Part shown: positions 1 through 11,640 of the stretch, piece after piece
How positions within the stretch are numbered: the first letter of the stretch is position 1
Layout: every line of letters begins with the position of its first letter
Assembly: GCA_949752745.1 (NCBI GenBank)
Contig: OX457026.1
Location: 74,278,742 to 74,342,741, forward strand
DNA length: 64,000 nt
DNA from: Protula sp. h YS-2021
Taxonomy: Eukaryota > Annelida > Polychaeta > Sabellida > Serpulidae
Reading direction: 5' to 3'
The notes under the pieces: generated by a model
The model's database searches: none
Told to the model about the DNA's origin: nothing
Seen by the model: only the letters and a program-made list of their open reading frames with translations
Made by a program: the position numbers and the translations under genes

Positions 1-1130
1 TCAACTAGCTTTTTGATCCTTAATATCCCCAATATCAATGGAGTTTTGCTTTCTCATCAACATTAAAATTATAAACTTGGGATTTGTCCAATCAGTTTAT
101 AGTATTTTTCCAAGTAATTTAACAATATTTCATATTAATTCAAAATGAATCACTATATTGAAATTGCTAAGTCATGTGTGCACACCATCGGACCAGTAGC
201 CATTCCCTGACATTTAGCCATCCGCCACCGTGAGTTCGGAAATTTAGCCACCATGCAGTCAAGTGATCAGCGGTCATTTGGCTCCCCAGACATTGAGACA
301 CTAGTCTTTGGGACACCCGTCTTTTGGCAAGAAAGTGATTGAGTCAACGGCCATTGAACCAGCAGTCACTAGGACACCGGTCATATGACCACCAGTCACC
401 AGCAAGTGACCAGCATGTAACTAATGGCAAGTCAGTGACTGATATTAATCAAGTATTGCTTGAAAAATAACTTATTGTGACTGTACATACGAAAAATATA
501 TGGAGAAACCGCTTTGTTTTATTATTAAATATTGTGTTTTCTAAAGGATTTTAATCGATAACAACATTGAATTTTGGTGCTTCCCAAAAGGTTGTTCTTT
601 CATTTCATTTCAGTAGTCGTCAATGACTGACCGCCAAGACACTATCGCTAAGACTATCTCGTCACCAGGCCCCTTCATAGTCCTATGAAGACCGCTCAAG
701 AATTTTGCTTGCACACATGGTTCACACAAAAATTGTTTTCACTGATTGAATATAGAGGTTGGCTTTTCGTGTGCAATGCACCTTTGAACATATTTATACT
801 TGGGATTTCAATCTCCTGGCTTATTGCTTTCGTACGACTCGGTAAGGTGTTTTCGTATGTTTCCTTTTTTCCTCCAAAACCTTATCACGCAAACACCTCT
901 GAGATGGCTAGGGCTAGGACGACCAAATCTGGCAGAGACATATGTATCATGTCTAGTTGGTCCAGCTCAATTTTTTTAAGAAATTCATTAAAATTTTATT
1001 TGCAAAAAAACTGACATTGAAATTTGAAATTTGAAAACCTTGTCATGCGAACTCTTCTGCGACGGCGAGGGCTAGAGCGACTAAATTTGGCAGAGGCATA
1101 ATGTCACATGTGTAGTTGGTTCAGCTGAAT
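1..1130. other. Host non-coding DNA, no gene seen
   Basis: No convincing coding region. Positions of roughly 180-470 contain a degenerate short repeat built on GACCAG/CAGTCAC/GGACAC words. The rest is AT-rich and unremarkable. An open frame at 685-1014 has no recognisable domain and is probably chance. Confidence 0.6.
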
Positions 1131-1139
1131 TTTTATAAA

Positions 1140-1960
1140 AATTCGTTAACATTTAATATGCAACTAGAACGGCATTTCGCTAGCGAAATGTTTAACACTT
1201 GACAAAAAGTAAAACGCAACAATAATTCCTTCAGTGGGTTATTTCTTGAATAATATAAAGTATTTTACAACATGAATACAATGGCCCCAGCCATAAAAAC
1301 TGGGGGCAATTTATGGAATCTGGTGGTCCCCGCCAAAATTATCCGTGTCATTATTATTCACAAGTTCTACATAAATCCAAGTTTTGTTTGTCTTAGGTCC
1401 ATAGTACCAGAGAAGAAGACGACACAAAAAACAGGACCACTGCCAAGACAAAAACTCCATAGATTGATAACGTAATACCAGCTAAATATATTAGCAAACA
1501 ACACAGCTTGAATGCGTCTTATAAGCCGAGTAGTGTTTAGTTTTTTGTTGATTTAAGGTGTATTTACTGATCAGGCATGCGCCGTGTTATCCATTTCGAA
1601 ATCGAAGGCGAAAATAAAAAGTGTCATGCACACGTTCATACCAAGTTCTACCTAATTTCCAAGTTTCGTGGCCCTAGAACCCGTAGTGCCAGTGGAGGAG
1701 ATAACACAAGAAATCCGATCACTGTCAAAAAAAAAGATACCAACGTCTGCTCGCACAACTTCATATAGCCCTTGCAAGCCAAAGACTTGCAAAGTGTTAA
1801 AAAGGAACATTGAAAAGTTGCCGTTCACACCTGTAAAAAGGCAGATAAACGTTTCATTGCGCAGTTAAGAGACCTGGTATGATAACAGCATGCACATATT
1901 GATCGCCCAACTGTACACAATGAGAACGATTACAGCTTGTGTGTGCCTGTTGACTTTGGG
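1140..1960. repeat. Dispersed repeat, copy 1
   Basis: Shares long stretches with 58088-58760: the palindromic core CATTTCGCTAGCGAAATG near 1165, then a segment with the word GGGTTATTTCTTGAATAATAT, then a segment around 1590-1750 resembling 58400-58560. The same family is therefore present near both ends of the window. It has no ORF with a known domain. Confidence 0.7.
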
Positions 1961-1961
1961 C

Positions 1962-2074
<113 letters not shown>

Positions 2075-2159
2075 ATTGCTTTTTTTAAAAATGTTTTTAG
2101 CTCACGCTTTTTTCAAATTGAGATAAAATTTGGCTCCCTGATCGAGGTTGAGAAGACAT

Positions 2160-2890
2160 GAAATCCGCATTTTTTACCATGACCATTGTCTCGAAAACGG
2201 TAAGAGATAGTCATCCTCGGTCATGGTCAAGGTGAAAAACTGGAAGTTAACCATTATTTCGAAAGCCGTGAGAGCTTATTTTCGACTCGAAAGCGATTAT
2301 GAGCTTATTTTCGACTCTTTGGGCCTAAAAGAGGATATGTAAGAGGAACCTCGGTGACCTTGACCTCGGTCTTGTCAAGGTGAAAAACCAGAAATTGAAC
2401 GCTATCTCGAAAACGGTTAGAGGCCGGTTAGAGGCCTAAAAGACGATATGTAAGAGGTATATCGGTGACCTTGACCTTCTCGGTCATGGTCGAAGTCCGA
2501 AACCGGAATTTGAACGTTATCTCGAAAACAGTTAGAGATAGAGTGATTTTGAGCTTATTTTTGACCCTTTGAGCTGGAAGATGTACCTCGATGACCTTGA
2601 CCTCCTCGGTCATAGTCAAGAAGAAAATCTGAAGCTGATCATATCTCGAAAACAGTTAGAGATAGAGCAATTTCGAGGTTATTGTCGACCCTTTGGGCCT
2701 AAAAGACTATATGTAAGACTTACCTCGATGACCTTGACCACCTCGGTTATGTCAAGGTGAAAACCCGGAAGTTGACCATTATCTCGAAAACGGCTAGAGA
2801 TATAGCGATTCTGAGCTTATCTGGGACCTTTTGGGCCTAAAAGGCGATCTACAAGACGTACCTCAGCGACCTTGACTTCCTAGTTCGTGC
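2160..2890. repeat. Diverged copies of the 139-bp satellite
   Basis: About five degenerate units sharing the words CTCGAAAACGGTTAGAGATA and GACCTTGACC with the arrays at 5270-6735 and 31605-32490, here in the opposite orientation to the others. Non-coding. Confidence 0.75.
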
Positions 2891-3492
2891 TAAATTTTGA
2901 GACTTGAGAATCTTATTTTTTGTGGCCCCATGTGTAATTGTCGCTACTCGGTAGAGAAAACGGTCTAGTTGAGTTTAAGACTGTTTTCTGTATTTTTTTA
3001 CTCAGGTGCATGTACACGCTGTATTTGGTTCTGTTTGGTAGCAGGTGCATTAACGGAAGCAACAAAGATCAAACATTGTAAGATTATAGAACAGAACGTA
3101 GAAGGCAAAATCTATTTGTGAAAACCTTTTCCTGCAATTTAAAGATAGTCTGCTTTCCCAGACCATTGTAATTAGCGGACATTTCGATATAGCGGACAAA
3201 ACAGAACGGAACACACGTAACAACCAGTTGACGAAGTCACGGACGTAGGAATGCTGAGATAAAGTCAAAATGAAATTCAGTTGCACCTTTCAATGATCAT
3301 TCTGACAGTGAATCGTAGGGGGGGGGGGCATACCCGAACTGAAACCATGGGCAATTATTTATAAAAAAGAACAATAAAACATAAAATTAAGCGAGTTGTC
3401 TGATTAACATGCTAACGTACTGAATGACGCTGAATGATCCTGTCCACCGCCTTCTTCCTCTCACTGGATGGCTCCAAAACCTCGCTCACACA
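2891..3492. other. Host non-coding DNA
   Basis: No gene recognised. An antisense frame at 3050-3286 has no domain, and there is a G run near 3320. Confidence 0.5.
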
Positions 3493-3770
3493 AGTAGGGA
3501 AGAAACGAGAGTTCTGGCACAGGAAGTGACGTCATCATGACGTCAGGAGGTGTGCTAGAACTCTCATGAGAGTTCAAGCACAGTGAGTCATAATGACGTC
3601 ATATTGTGTTCTGGAACAGATATTAAAGCGCGCGCCCGTGTCAATGACGTCATCATGACGTCATTCGTCACGTGACCTGTCAATCATGTGTCACATGACC
3701 TGTCAATGATGTGTCACATGACCTGTCAATCATGTATATGAGGAAAATTTTCCCGATCATAAACCTTCTG

Positions 3771-3856
3771 GCCTGAATGGCTCAGTTGGTAGAGCATAGG
3801 ACCCGTAATGCTGAAGCATGATCTGAAGGTCGGTGGTTCGAGCCCGCCCTCAGGCA
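3771..3856 (+). tRNA. tRNA-like sequence, first copy (probably not a functional tRNA)
   Basis: The acceptor arms GCCTGAA and CTCAGGC pair except at the last position. A perfect internal box A (TGGCTCAGTTGG) lies at 3778 and a near-perfect box B (GGTTCGAGCCC) follows. The T arm GGTGG/CCGCC pairs. The anticodon stem has a mismatch and the variable region is overlong; a CGT anticodon could be read. It is more likely a tRNA-derived pol III promoter inside a mobile element than a working tRNA gene. Confidence 0.5.
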
Positions 3857-4009
3857 CTACTTTCACTTTCTGTCAATCATATCATTTAGGTTGTCAAAGT
3901 GAGTCTTTAGTCACGTGACCTGTCAATCATATGTCACGTGACCTATAAATCATGTTTCATGTGGCTCTAATTGTATATGAGGACTATTTTCCCAATCATT
4001 AACCTTCTG

Positions 4010-4093
4010 GCCGGAATGGCTCAGTCGGTAGAGCATAGGACCCGTAAGCGGACCCATGATCTGAGGTCAATGGATCGAACCCGCCCTCGGGCA
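4010..4093 (+). tRNA. tRNA-like sequence, second degenerate copy
   Basis: A duplicate of the 3771 tRNA-like sequence, including about 50 bases of shared upstream flank (TATATGAGGA...CCTTCTGG). Box A is TGGCTCAGTCGG. Box B has decayed to GGATCGAACCC and the acceptor stem has two mismatches. Probably non-functional. Confidence 0.45.
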
Positions 4094-4099
4094 TCACTT

Positions 4100-4265
4100 T
4101 CATATCATGGGGACCCCCCCTGGTGAAGAATCATATACCATGGGGACCCCCCCCGGTGAAGAATCATATACCATGGGGACCCCCCCCCCCCCCAGTCAAG
4201 AATCATATAGCATGGGGACCCCCCCCCCTGGTGAACAATCATATACCATGGGACCCCCCCCCCTA
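4100..4265. repeat. C-run tandem repeat, unit about 32 bp
   Basis: Five units, each with CATGGGGACC followed by a run of C and then GTGAAGAATCATATA. Open frames on both strands are products of the repeat. It resembles the C-run repeats in front of the accessory genes of the intact Polinton. Confidence 0.85.
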
Positions 4266-4560
4266 GGATGTGATTCAACACTCCTATAAGAGCACATTGT
4301 CTGTGCACATATACATCATTCAAGCTCTGACTGCCGTTGGATACACAGGGGAAAAAAGTGAAAACAGTTGCTCTTACCTATTGTGTTGTGCTGTGCTGTT
4401 CAAGAACAAGTGAAGGATTGACTGGAATACACATAGGAGACGAAGTGAAACATTGACTATTCTTTGGAAAAAGGAAGTGAAACATTAGCTATTCATTGGA
4501 AAAGAGAAGTGAAAGATTTGGTTATTCTTTGGAAAAGGGAAGTGCAAGATTGGAAGACAA

Positions 4561-5269
4561 ATTAACCAATGACTTGTGGTAAGTCATCTTTTTTTTTTTT
4601 CGGTAAATTCAGTTCGGTCGCACCCATCGTCCACGTCGTACGTCCCTCATTGCACCACATCATTGTGCCGAAGACGAGGGAAGGGAAGACTGAAGGTTTG
4701 AGACACATATTTTGGTTTTCTACAAGTCTAAAGCCTGGGCGGAGTCGAAACAGCCCTTATCTTCTACTGCTTTGGTTTATTAAACATAAATATTTTGGGA
4801 TTCTTAACATAAAAGTTATGGAATTCTAGTTCCGTAAACATAAATATTTTGGGATTCTAAACATAAAAGTTATGGGATTCTAGTTCCGTCCCTTTCCCAT
4901 CCCCATTTCTAGCATTCCCTGGAACGCCATCGCATATAACCGCCGCAACGCATGAAACAGCATTCTATAGGCAAGGCTTAAACAGGCATGTGCGATTACT
5001 GGCTGGATTTTACACTCACGAATAGCTTAGAGGTTTTAGAATGTTACGCAGTTACATGCAAAAACCTGTTTGACTAGAAGCTAATTGCGCGAGCGCAATT
5101 GTCTCACATGGTATATTGGGGTACATTTGGGAAACTTGAGGCAAAATACAGAATCATGGACCTTACACTAAATGTCGGGGGAATTTGAAAGCACTTTTTA
5201 CATTCAGACAAATTTTTTTAAACAAAAACACAACTAGAATTGTTTTAACTCCGAAGGCTCGAAAATTCG
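4561..5269. other. Host non-coding DNA
   Basis: Nothing recognised. It contains two imperfect copies of a short direct repeat with the word AACATAAATATTTTGGGATTC near 4785-4875. Confidence 0.5.
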
Positions 5270-6735
5270 CCGCCGAGATACCCTTTTTTATAGTGTGTTA
5301 TAACCATTGGGTCGAAAATTCGCTCAGAATCGCTCAATCTCTAACCGTTTTCGAGATATTAGCCAACTTCCGGTTTCGAAGTCGATCGTCACCCGACCGG
5401 GTCGTGCTCGCCGAGATACCCCTTTATAGACTGCGTTATATCCTTTGGGTCAAAAATTCGCTCAGAATCGCTCTATCTCTAACCGTTTTCGAGATATTAG
5501 CCAACTTCCGGTTTCGACGTCGATCGTCACCCGACCGGGTCGTGCTCGCCGAGATACCCTTTTATACAAGTATTTTAAACCCAAAGGATCGAAAATTCGC
5601 TCAGAATCGCTCTATCTCTAACCGTTTTCGAGATATTGGGCAACTTCCGGTTTAGATGTCGATCGTCACTCGACAGGGTCGCGCTCACCGAGATGCCCTT
5701 TTATACACTGATATACCCATTGGGTCGAAAATTCGCTCAGAATCGCTCTATCTCTAACCGTTTTCGAGATATTAGCCAACTTCCGGTTTCGAACTCGATC
5801 GTCACCCGACTGGGTCGCGCTTGCCGCGATACCCTTTTATACAGTGTGTTATATCCTTTGGGTCGAAAATTCGCTCAGAATCTCTAACCGTTTTCGAGAT
5901 ATTAGCCAACTTCCAGTTTCGACGTCGATCGTCACCCGACCGGATCGAGCTCGACGATATACCCTTTTATACAACTGTTTTAAAGCCAAAGGGTCGACAA
6001 TTCGCTCAGAATCACGCTATCACTAACCGTTTTCGAGATATTAGCCAACTTCCGGTTTCGAAGTCGATCGTCAATGGACCGGGTCGCGCTCGCCAAGGTG
6101 CAATTTTATACAGTGTGTTATACTCTTTGCGTCGAAAATTCGCTCAGAATCGCTCTATTTCTGATCGTTTTCGGGATATTAGCCAACTTCCGGTTTCGAC
6201 GTCGATCGTCATCCGACCGGGTCGCTCTCGCATAGATTCTCTTTTATACAGTGTGTTTCACCCTTTGGGTCGAAAATTCGCTCAGAATCGCTCTATTTCT
6301 AACCGTTTTCGAGATATTGGCCAACTTCCGGTTTCGAAGTCGATTGTCACTCGACAAGGTCGCGCTCCCCGAGATGCCCTTTTATACAGTGTGTTATACC
6401 CTTTGGATAGAAAATTCGCTCAGAATCGCTCTATCTCTAACCGTTTTCGAGATATTAGCCAACTTCCGGTTTCGGCGTCGATCGTCACCCGATCGGGTCG
6501 CGCTCGCCGAGATACCCTTTTATAGAGTGTGTTATACTCTGTGGGTCGAAAATTCGCTCAGAATCACTCTATCTCTAACCGTTTTCGAGATATTGGCCAA
6601 CTTCCGGTTTCGAAGTCGATCGTCACCCGACCGGGTCGCGCTCGCCGAGATCACTTGTTATAAAGTGTGTTATAGCCTTTTGGTCTAAAATTCGCTCAGA
6701 ATCGCTCTATCTCTAACCGTTTTTGAGATATTACT
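5270..6735. repeat. 139-bp satellite array A
   Basis: Ten to eleven head-to-tail units. The core word TAACCGTTTTCGAGATATT recurs at about 5341, 5480, 5619, 5756, 5886, 6024, 6161, 6300, 6437, 6577 and 6715, giving a period of about 139. Each unit also carries CAACTTCCGGTTTCGA and a CACCCGACCGGGTCG segment. Long open frames run through the array only because the repeat happens to lack stops. Confidence 0.93.
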
Positions 6736-7070
6736 TGCTTTAACTTTGATCTTGAATTTGACCTTGAAAACAATGCTCAAGGTCACTGAAATTCAGCGCA
6801 GATCCAGTTCACATTAGTCTGCGTATGTGTTCCAAGGTTCAACTTTCTGCGCCTAGCCGTTTCGGAGGAGAAGCGCGAACAAGAATTCGGTCAAAATTGA
6901 GCTTTGACCTTGAACTTGACCTTGAAGACAATGCTTAAGGTCACTGAAAATCGACACAGATCGAGTTCGCGTTGGTCTACATACGTGTGCCAAGTTTCAA
7001 CTTTCTACGCCCAGCGGTTTCGTCGGATTTTGGCGGAAAACTAAAAAAAAATAAAAAAAATAAAAAAAAG
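6736..7070. repeat. Two longer units plus A-rich tail after array A
   Basis: Two imperfect units of about 150-160 bp with TTGACCTTGA and AAGGTCACTGAAA, each ending AAGTTTCAACTTTCT or a near variant, followed by an A-rich tail at 7043-7070. The same order (satellite, longer GACCTTGA units, A-rich tail) is seen at 31605-33000. Confidence 0.7.
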
Positions 7071-8167
7071 GTGAAGAATTCTAAGGATTACAATCTTATA
7101 TGGTATCTTTGATACCATGTGAGAATGATATTGGCTTGAACGCAATTAACCTGCAGCAATACCCTTGTCTTTGGGAAGCAACAAAGGCAATGAGACGATG
7201 TTATGTGGTGTTATGCAGCCAATGATTACAGAAACGTTTTACCATCAAACTCCGTGGGTGTAATTTATCCTTGCTGAGTAGCGAAAATCAGTCTAGTTCC
7301 ACTTATACGAGATCACTAAATGATGTTTTTAACCCTACTTGTGAGAGTGCAACATGTTTTATTTGTCATATATATATATAGTATATATAGTAATTACGGC
7401 AGCTTGAACTGAAATTCAAATTTTTCGGGCTACATTTTACGTTTCAGCATTGTGTCTGCGAAACTAACCATTTTATTTGGCTTTGCCTGGATTGTAAAAC
7501 TGAATAGTAATACTGTACTACTTGCAAATTAAAACTTCCCGTGCAAATAAAGATCACCCCAGCATTAAAAAAAAACAAACAAACAACCAAATATGGGCAC
7601 TTAATAACAGTTCAAATGGCGACACTTCTGTTCGACATGTGTCGCTTAAATTCAGCAGAGCACCCACGTGTGGATCTGCGCAAATTTTTGGAGTAACTGT
7701 TGCTCGCTGTTTCTCACAAAACTCATGTGTTAATTTCTCGCAACACCTCATAACACCTGTGGAGTAGGGCTGCACACCTGTGTTCAGTGCAAACATAGGA
7801 TTAATGTGGACCGAGCTGAAGTGCTCAGATTTCCAGGCTGACTTATCTCAGCTTGTGAAATAGCTTGGGACGAATTTTTAACAGGCAATAAAAAAAAAGT
7901 GTAAGATTTTCTTTTCACTTACCAAATTCAAGTTCTACATTCTGGTATCATGACAATGCAACTTTTGTTACGGCATTAATTTCACGCAGTCGTGCGTATA
8001 ACTGATCTTTCGGCAAATTAAGCAGAATCACTTTGTAATTTTTTTTGTTCGACTTCTTAGGTTGTAATAAACAGGATACGATGGAAGAAGCACGGCCATA
8101 AATATCTTCTGAATTGATATCATAATAGTTTCTGCGTTGACAGAACAGCACGCACACACAATACGCC

Positions 8168-8198
<31 letters not shown>

Positions 8199-8687
8199 TA
8201 TCTCAAGAAAGGTAGCAATCTTTTTTAGCGTTATAGAATTCTTTATAAATTCTTTATAAATAAGTCTGCTGCGAACTGCCTTGAATAAAATATTTAACTT
8301 TTATCTTTACATTGTTAAGATATCTTTTCAAGCGCAGTCACGTTGTTTCCGAGCGACTGAATGCAATGACAAAACCAGACAGTTTTTGCTACCGAGTGGA
8401 GAAAATTACTATAGGGCCACAAAAATACTCTCCAGAACACTTAAAAATTTAAAATTATCTAAAAATTAACGTATTTATCGCAAACATAGATCAACGTCTA
8501 CTCAACGTCTTTCACATGCATTGAGCAAAAGTTGGATAAAATCTACCTGACGTGACGTGACGTTAGTTTCGGTCACCGAAAATTCTCCGACGCTCCACGC
8601 TTAATTGGCGTTTTTTTTGTTTCGTTTTAATATCAACGTTGAATGGATTTGGGGAAGTCGGCGATTTGTACAGATGTCGAGAAACAA
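7071..8687. other. Host non-coding DNA left of the Polinton
   Basis: No gene recognised. There is a small TATA-rich tract near 7370 and a poly-A tract at 8167-8196. Frames of 60-80 codons here lack recognisable domains. Confidence 0.5.
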
Positions 8688-8693
8688 GCGAGC
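8688..8693. repeat. Polinton target-site duplication, left copy
   Basis: GCGAGC immediately precedes the terminal AGTAGTG and is repeated exactly at 28538-28543 after CACTACT. A 6-bp duplication is characteristic of Polinton integration. Confidence 0.95.
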
Positions 8694-9139
8694 AGTAGTG
8701 TAAAAGTGGGGGTTTAAAAACAGGAAGTGACGTCATAATGACGTCACGTGGTGTTTTGAAAGCCCCATGGGGTTTTTAAAACAGTGACGTCATATTGACG
8801 TCATATTAACGTCATATTGACGTCATATTGTTACCATATGGTTATCATATGGTTATCATATGGTTACCATATGGTTATCATATGGACGTCATAATGACGT
8901 CACGTGGTGTTTTGATAGCCCCATGAGGTTTTTAAAACAGTGACGTCATTTTGACGTGATCTAGACGTGTTATGGAGGTGACATGGAGGTGATATAGAGG
9001 TGATATGGAGGTGATATGAACGTCATATGAACGTCATATGAACGTCATAATGACGTAATATGGAGAGTGGGCGGCCATTCAAACGGGCGGCCATTCAAAC
9101 AACCATTCAAACGGGCGGCCATTCAAACGACCATTCAAA
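8694..9139. repeat. Left terminal inverted repeat
   Basis: Matches the reverse complement of 28070-28537 with a few small indels. It contains at least seven TGACGTCA palindromes, a run of CATATGGTTAYCATATGG units, GGAGGTGATAT units and, innermost, CCATTCAAACGGGCGG units. One inner segment (8895-8940) is in the same orientation as its right-end counterpart instead of inverted. Confidence 0.95.
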
Positions 9140-9145
9140 CGAGCA

Positions 9146-9375
9146 GCCGGACAAAATGGCACCCGGACAAAATGGCACCCGGACAAAATGGACCCGGACA
9201 AAATGGCACCAGGACAAACTGGCACCCGGACAAAATGGCACCTGGACAAAATGGCACCTGGACAAAATGGCACCTGGACAAAGTGGCACCCGGACAAAAT
9301 GGCACCCGAGCACTCGAGCAATCAAGCACTTGAGCACTCGAGCACTTGAGCACTCGAGCACTGAGCACCCGGACA
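9146..9375. repeat. Minisatellite next to left terminus
   Basis: About ten 16-17-bp units of the form GGACAAAATGGCACCC up to about 9310, then shorter units with GAGCACTCGAGCA. Several frames on both strands are open through the tract, but only because of the repeat; I do not call a gene. Nothing equivalent exists at the right end. Confidence 0.9.
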
Positions 9376-9519
9376 GCAAAGGGCTCATAGAGACCTGGTT
9401 AGAGCTGGCCTGCTGTGTATTTTGACCCATCAATGACGTCACACAGAATTGCAAAGATTGACTTAAGCCTGCATAGAGTGCCCCGGGAGGACGGTGAGTC
9501 GTTGAGCCAGTGGCCTAAA

Positions 9520-9650
9520 AGTGGGCCCCCCCGCCCAGCTACCTAGTGAGCCCCCCCCCCCCGCCCAGCTACCTAGTGAGCCCCCCCCCCCCGCCCATGG
9601 TGGTTTTATCCGCTGGCTCACGGCTCACCGCAGACCACTCTATGTATACA
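9520..9650 (+). promoter_or_regulatory. Second copy of the accessory C-run promoter region
   Basis: The block CCCGCCCAGCTACCTAGTGA plus C runs plus CGCTGGCTCACGGCTCACCG plus ACCACTCT is the same as at 12865-13005, which precedes the CARD-like gene. Here the TATA box is weaker (TATGTATACA). It faces the non-coding repeat tract 9650-11640, so it is either a relic of a lost gene or the promoter of a non-coding transcript. Confidence 0.6.
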
Positions 9651-11039
9651 AGCAATGGCAACTCTTTTTTTTTAAGCTTTCTCTCTCGAAACACACAGCA
9701 GACCAGACTGGTAACGGGTCAGTCGGACAAACGGACGCCCGGACTACCGGACAAACGGACACTCGGACAAACGGACAGTCTTTTTTTGTTTTTGTTTACC
9801 TCTCTCTCCACACACACCAAATCACCTTAGCAACTGTTTTTTAGGGCTTTTCTCGTTCTCCAAGCACACACACCACCACTAATGGATTGCCGTGGCAGCA
9901 ATTAAAAATGAGCACTCTTTTCCTTAAGGAAGAGAGGTCTCCATGCATTGCGACCATGTACAAGCAACAATCCTTTCTTTAAAGCTTTCTCACTCTTGTA
10001 ACACCTATGGCAACCAAACCAACGGACACCCAGACACACGGACACCCAGACACGGACACCCAGACACACGGACACCCACAAATTCGTTTTTTTTATTATT
10101 TTTATCCCTCTCTCTCTCCACACACACAAATCACGGCAGCAACTGTTTTTCAGGGCTTTTCTCGTTCTCCCAGCACACACACACCTTCACTAATGGATTG
10201 CCGTAGCAGCAATTAGAAGTGACCTAAATAAGAGACGCTATTTTTAACTCAGAGCTCACACACACCGCGGCGGCTACGGCTTTCCAAATACGGTAGCAAA
10301 CGCAGCCACTCTTTCTTTCTCGAGCGGTGCCCATCTTTTTTATCCATTCTTTATCTTTTGCTCTGTCTATCCACGACAGTTAGACAAACAAACAATGATT
10401 TTTTTCCCTCACATTTTCTTTTGCTCTATCTCTCTCTCCACACATATAGCACCTACGGGAGACGGACATACGGAAAATCTTTTTTTTTTGGCTTTCTCGC
10501 TAATGGCTTGCCGTAGAAGCAATTAAAACTGGGCAGCCATTGCTGTCTTAATGAAACTATTTTTAACCCAGAGCTCTATCTCTGCGCATGCACACGTGAC
10601 ACGGCAACTAGGCAGTCTTTTTGTTGTTTCGATTTTCTCGCTCTGTCTCCCTACATATACTAACCACACACGACTCATTTAGCGTTTTCCTTTCTTTAGT
10701 CATTCTTTTTTTTACCCAGTCCCTCTCTTTCACTTTTAAACGAGGGTCGTATCCACGGCGGTCACGTCAGCAAACACAGCCTCTCTTTCACTCTTTCTCG
10801 AACGGTGCCCATCTTTTTTATCCACATTTTTTCTTTTGCTCTGTCAATCCACGACAGTCAGGCAAGCAAACAATGATTTTTTTCCCTCACATTTTCTTTT
10901 GCTCTATCTCTCTCTCCACACATATAAGACCTACAGGAGACGGGCAAACGGACAATCATTTTTTTCTTGTTTTTTCTTGCTTTCTCGCTAATGGCTTGCC
11001 GTAGAAGCAATTAAAACCGAACAAGCACTGAGATGGGAG
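9651..11039. repeat. Non-coding repeat tract with recurring short hairpin
   Basis: About 1.4 kb of imperfect repeats rich in CTCTCTCTCCACACACA, ACGGACACCC units and T runs. A conserved segment CTAATGGMTTGCCGTRGMAG followed by CAATTA recurs at about 9880, 10191, 10501 and 10988. In each, TTGC and GCAA can pair around a 7-base loop. No coding sequence recognised. Confidence 0.7.
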
Positions 11040-11640
11040 CTTTTTATACCCAGGCAGCAATTTGTTTTGCTTTCTCACTCTCTTCACACACATAACACCA
11101 CAGCAGACGGTCAGACGGACAGATTAAGCGTTTATTTCTCCAGCCAGGGTATTTTTTAACCCAGGCAGCAATTTGTTTTGCTTCCTCACTCTCCAAACAC
11201 ACATAACACCACAGCAGACGGTCAGACGGACAGATTTAGCGTTTATTTCTCCAGCCTAGCAACTTTTAACCCAGACAGCAAATTCTTTTTGCTTTCTCAA
11301 ACGGTCAGACGGACAGATTTAGCGTTTATTTCATAAGCCAGGGTATTTTTAACCCAGGCAGCAATTTGTTTTGCTTTCTCAGACGGGCAGACAGACAATC
11401 ATTTTTTTTTTATTTTTTAATCTCTCTCTTCACACACACATAACACATCAGACGGTCAGACGGACAGATTTAGCGTTTCATTTCTCAAGCCAGGGTATTT
11501 TTAACCCAGGCAGCAATTTGTTTAGCTTTCTCAGACAGTCAGACGGACAGATTTAGCGTTTCATTTCTCATGCCAGGGTATTTTTAACCCAGGCAGCAAT
11601 TTGTTTAGCTTTCTCAGACGGACAGATGGGGGGTATAAAT
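11040..11640. repeat. Six tandem units with an AGCAA/TTGCT hairpin
   Basis: Units start at about 11047, 11152, 11265, 11346, 11498 and 11580. Each begins TTTTTAACCCAGGCAGCAAT followed by TTGTTTTGCTTTCT (small hairpin AGCAA/TTGCT), then ACGGTCAGACGGACAGAT and TAGCGTTT. Length varies because of an optional CACACACATAACACC insert. Non-coding. Confidence 0.85.

Larger units (their letters stand above)
3493..4560. mobile_element. Decayed terminus of a second Polinton-like element
   Basis: The segment starts AGTAGGG and follows the same order of motifs as the intact Polinton terminus at 8694: an AGGAAGTGACGTCAT block, a second TGACGTCA, an inverted palindromic word (here around CTCATGAGAG, there CCCCATGGGG), ACAGTGA, then more TGACGTCAT. 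After two tRNA-like sequences it enters C-run repeats followed by a TATA-like CCTATAAGAG, which again parallels the intact element's promoters. No capsid, polymerase or integrase gene follows, so I infer a truncated end. No partner terminus was seen in the window. Confidence 0.55.

Noticed and set aside
3771..4093. Two functional tRNA genes
   Set aside because: Good A boxes, but anticodon-stem mismatches, overlong variable regions and a decayed B box in copy 2; called tRNA-like only.
5185..6688. Long overlapping open frames (up to 234 codons) with repetitive protein sequence
   Set aside because: They are readings of the 139-bp satellite in several frames; no start context and no domain, and the same core occurs in non-coding arrays elsewhere.
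9060..9454. Open frames on both strands of 77-121 codons
   Set aside because: Produced by the 16-17-bp minisatellite and terminal-repeat units; all frames are open for the same reason.
9146..11640. Possible CRISPR-like array because of regular repeats
   Set aside because: Units are contiguous or irregular, without unique spacers, in a eukaryotic element; no cas genes.
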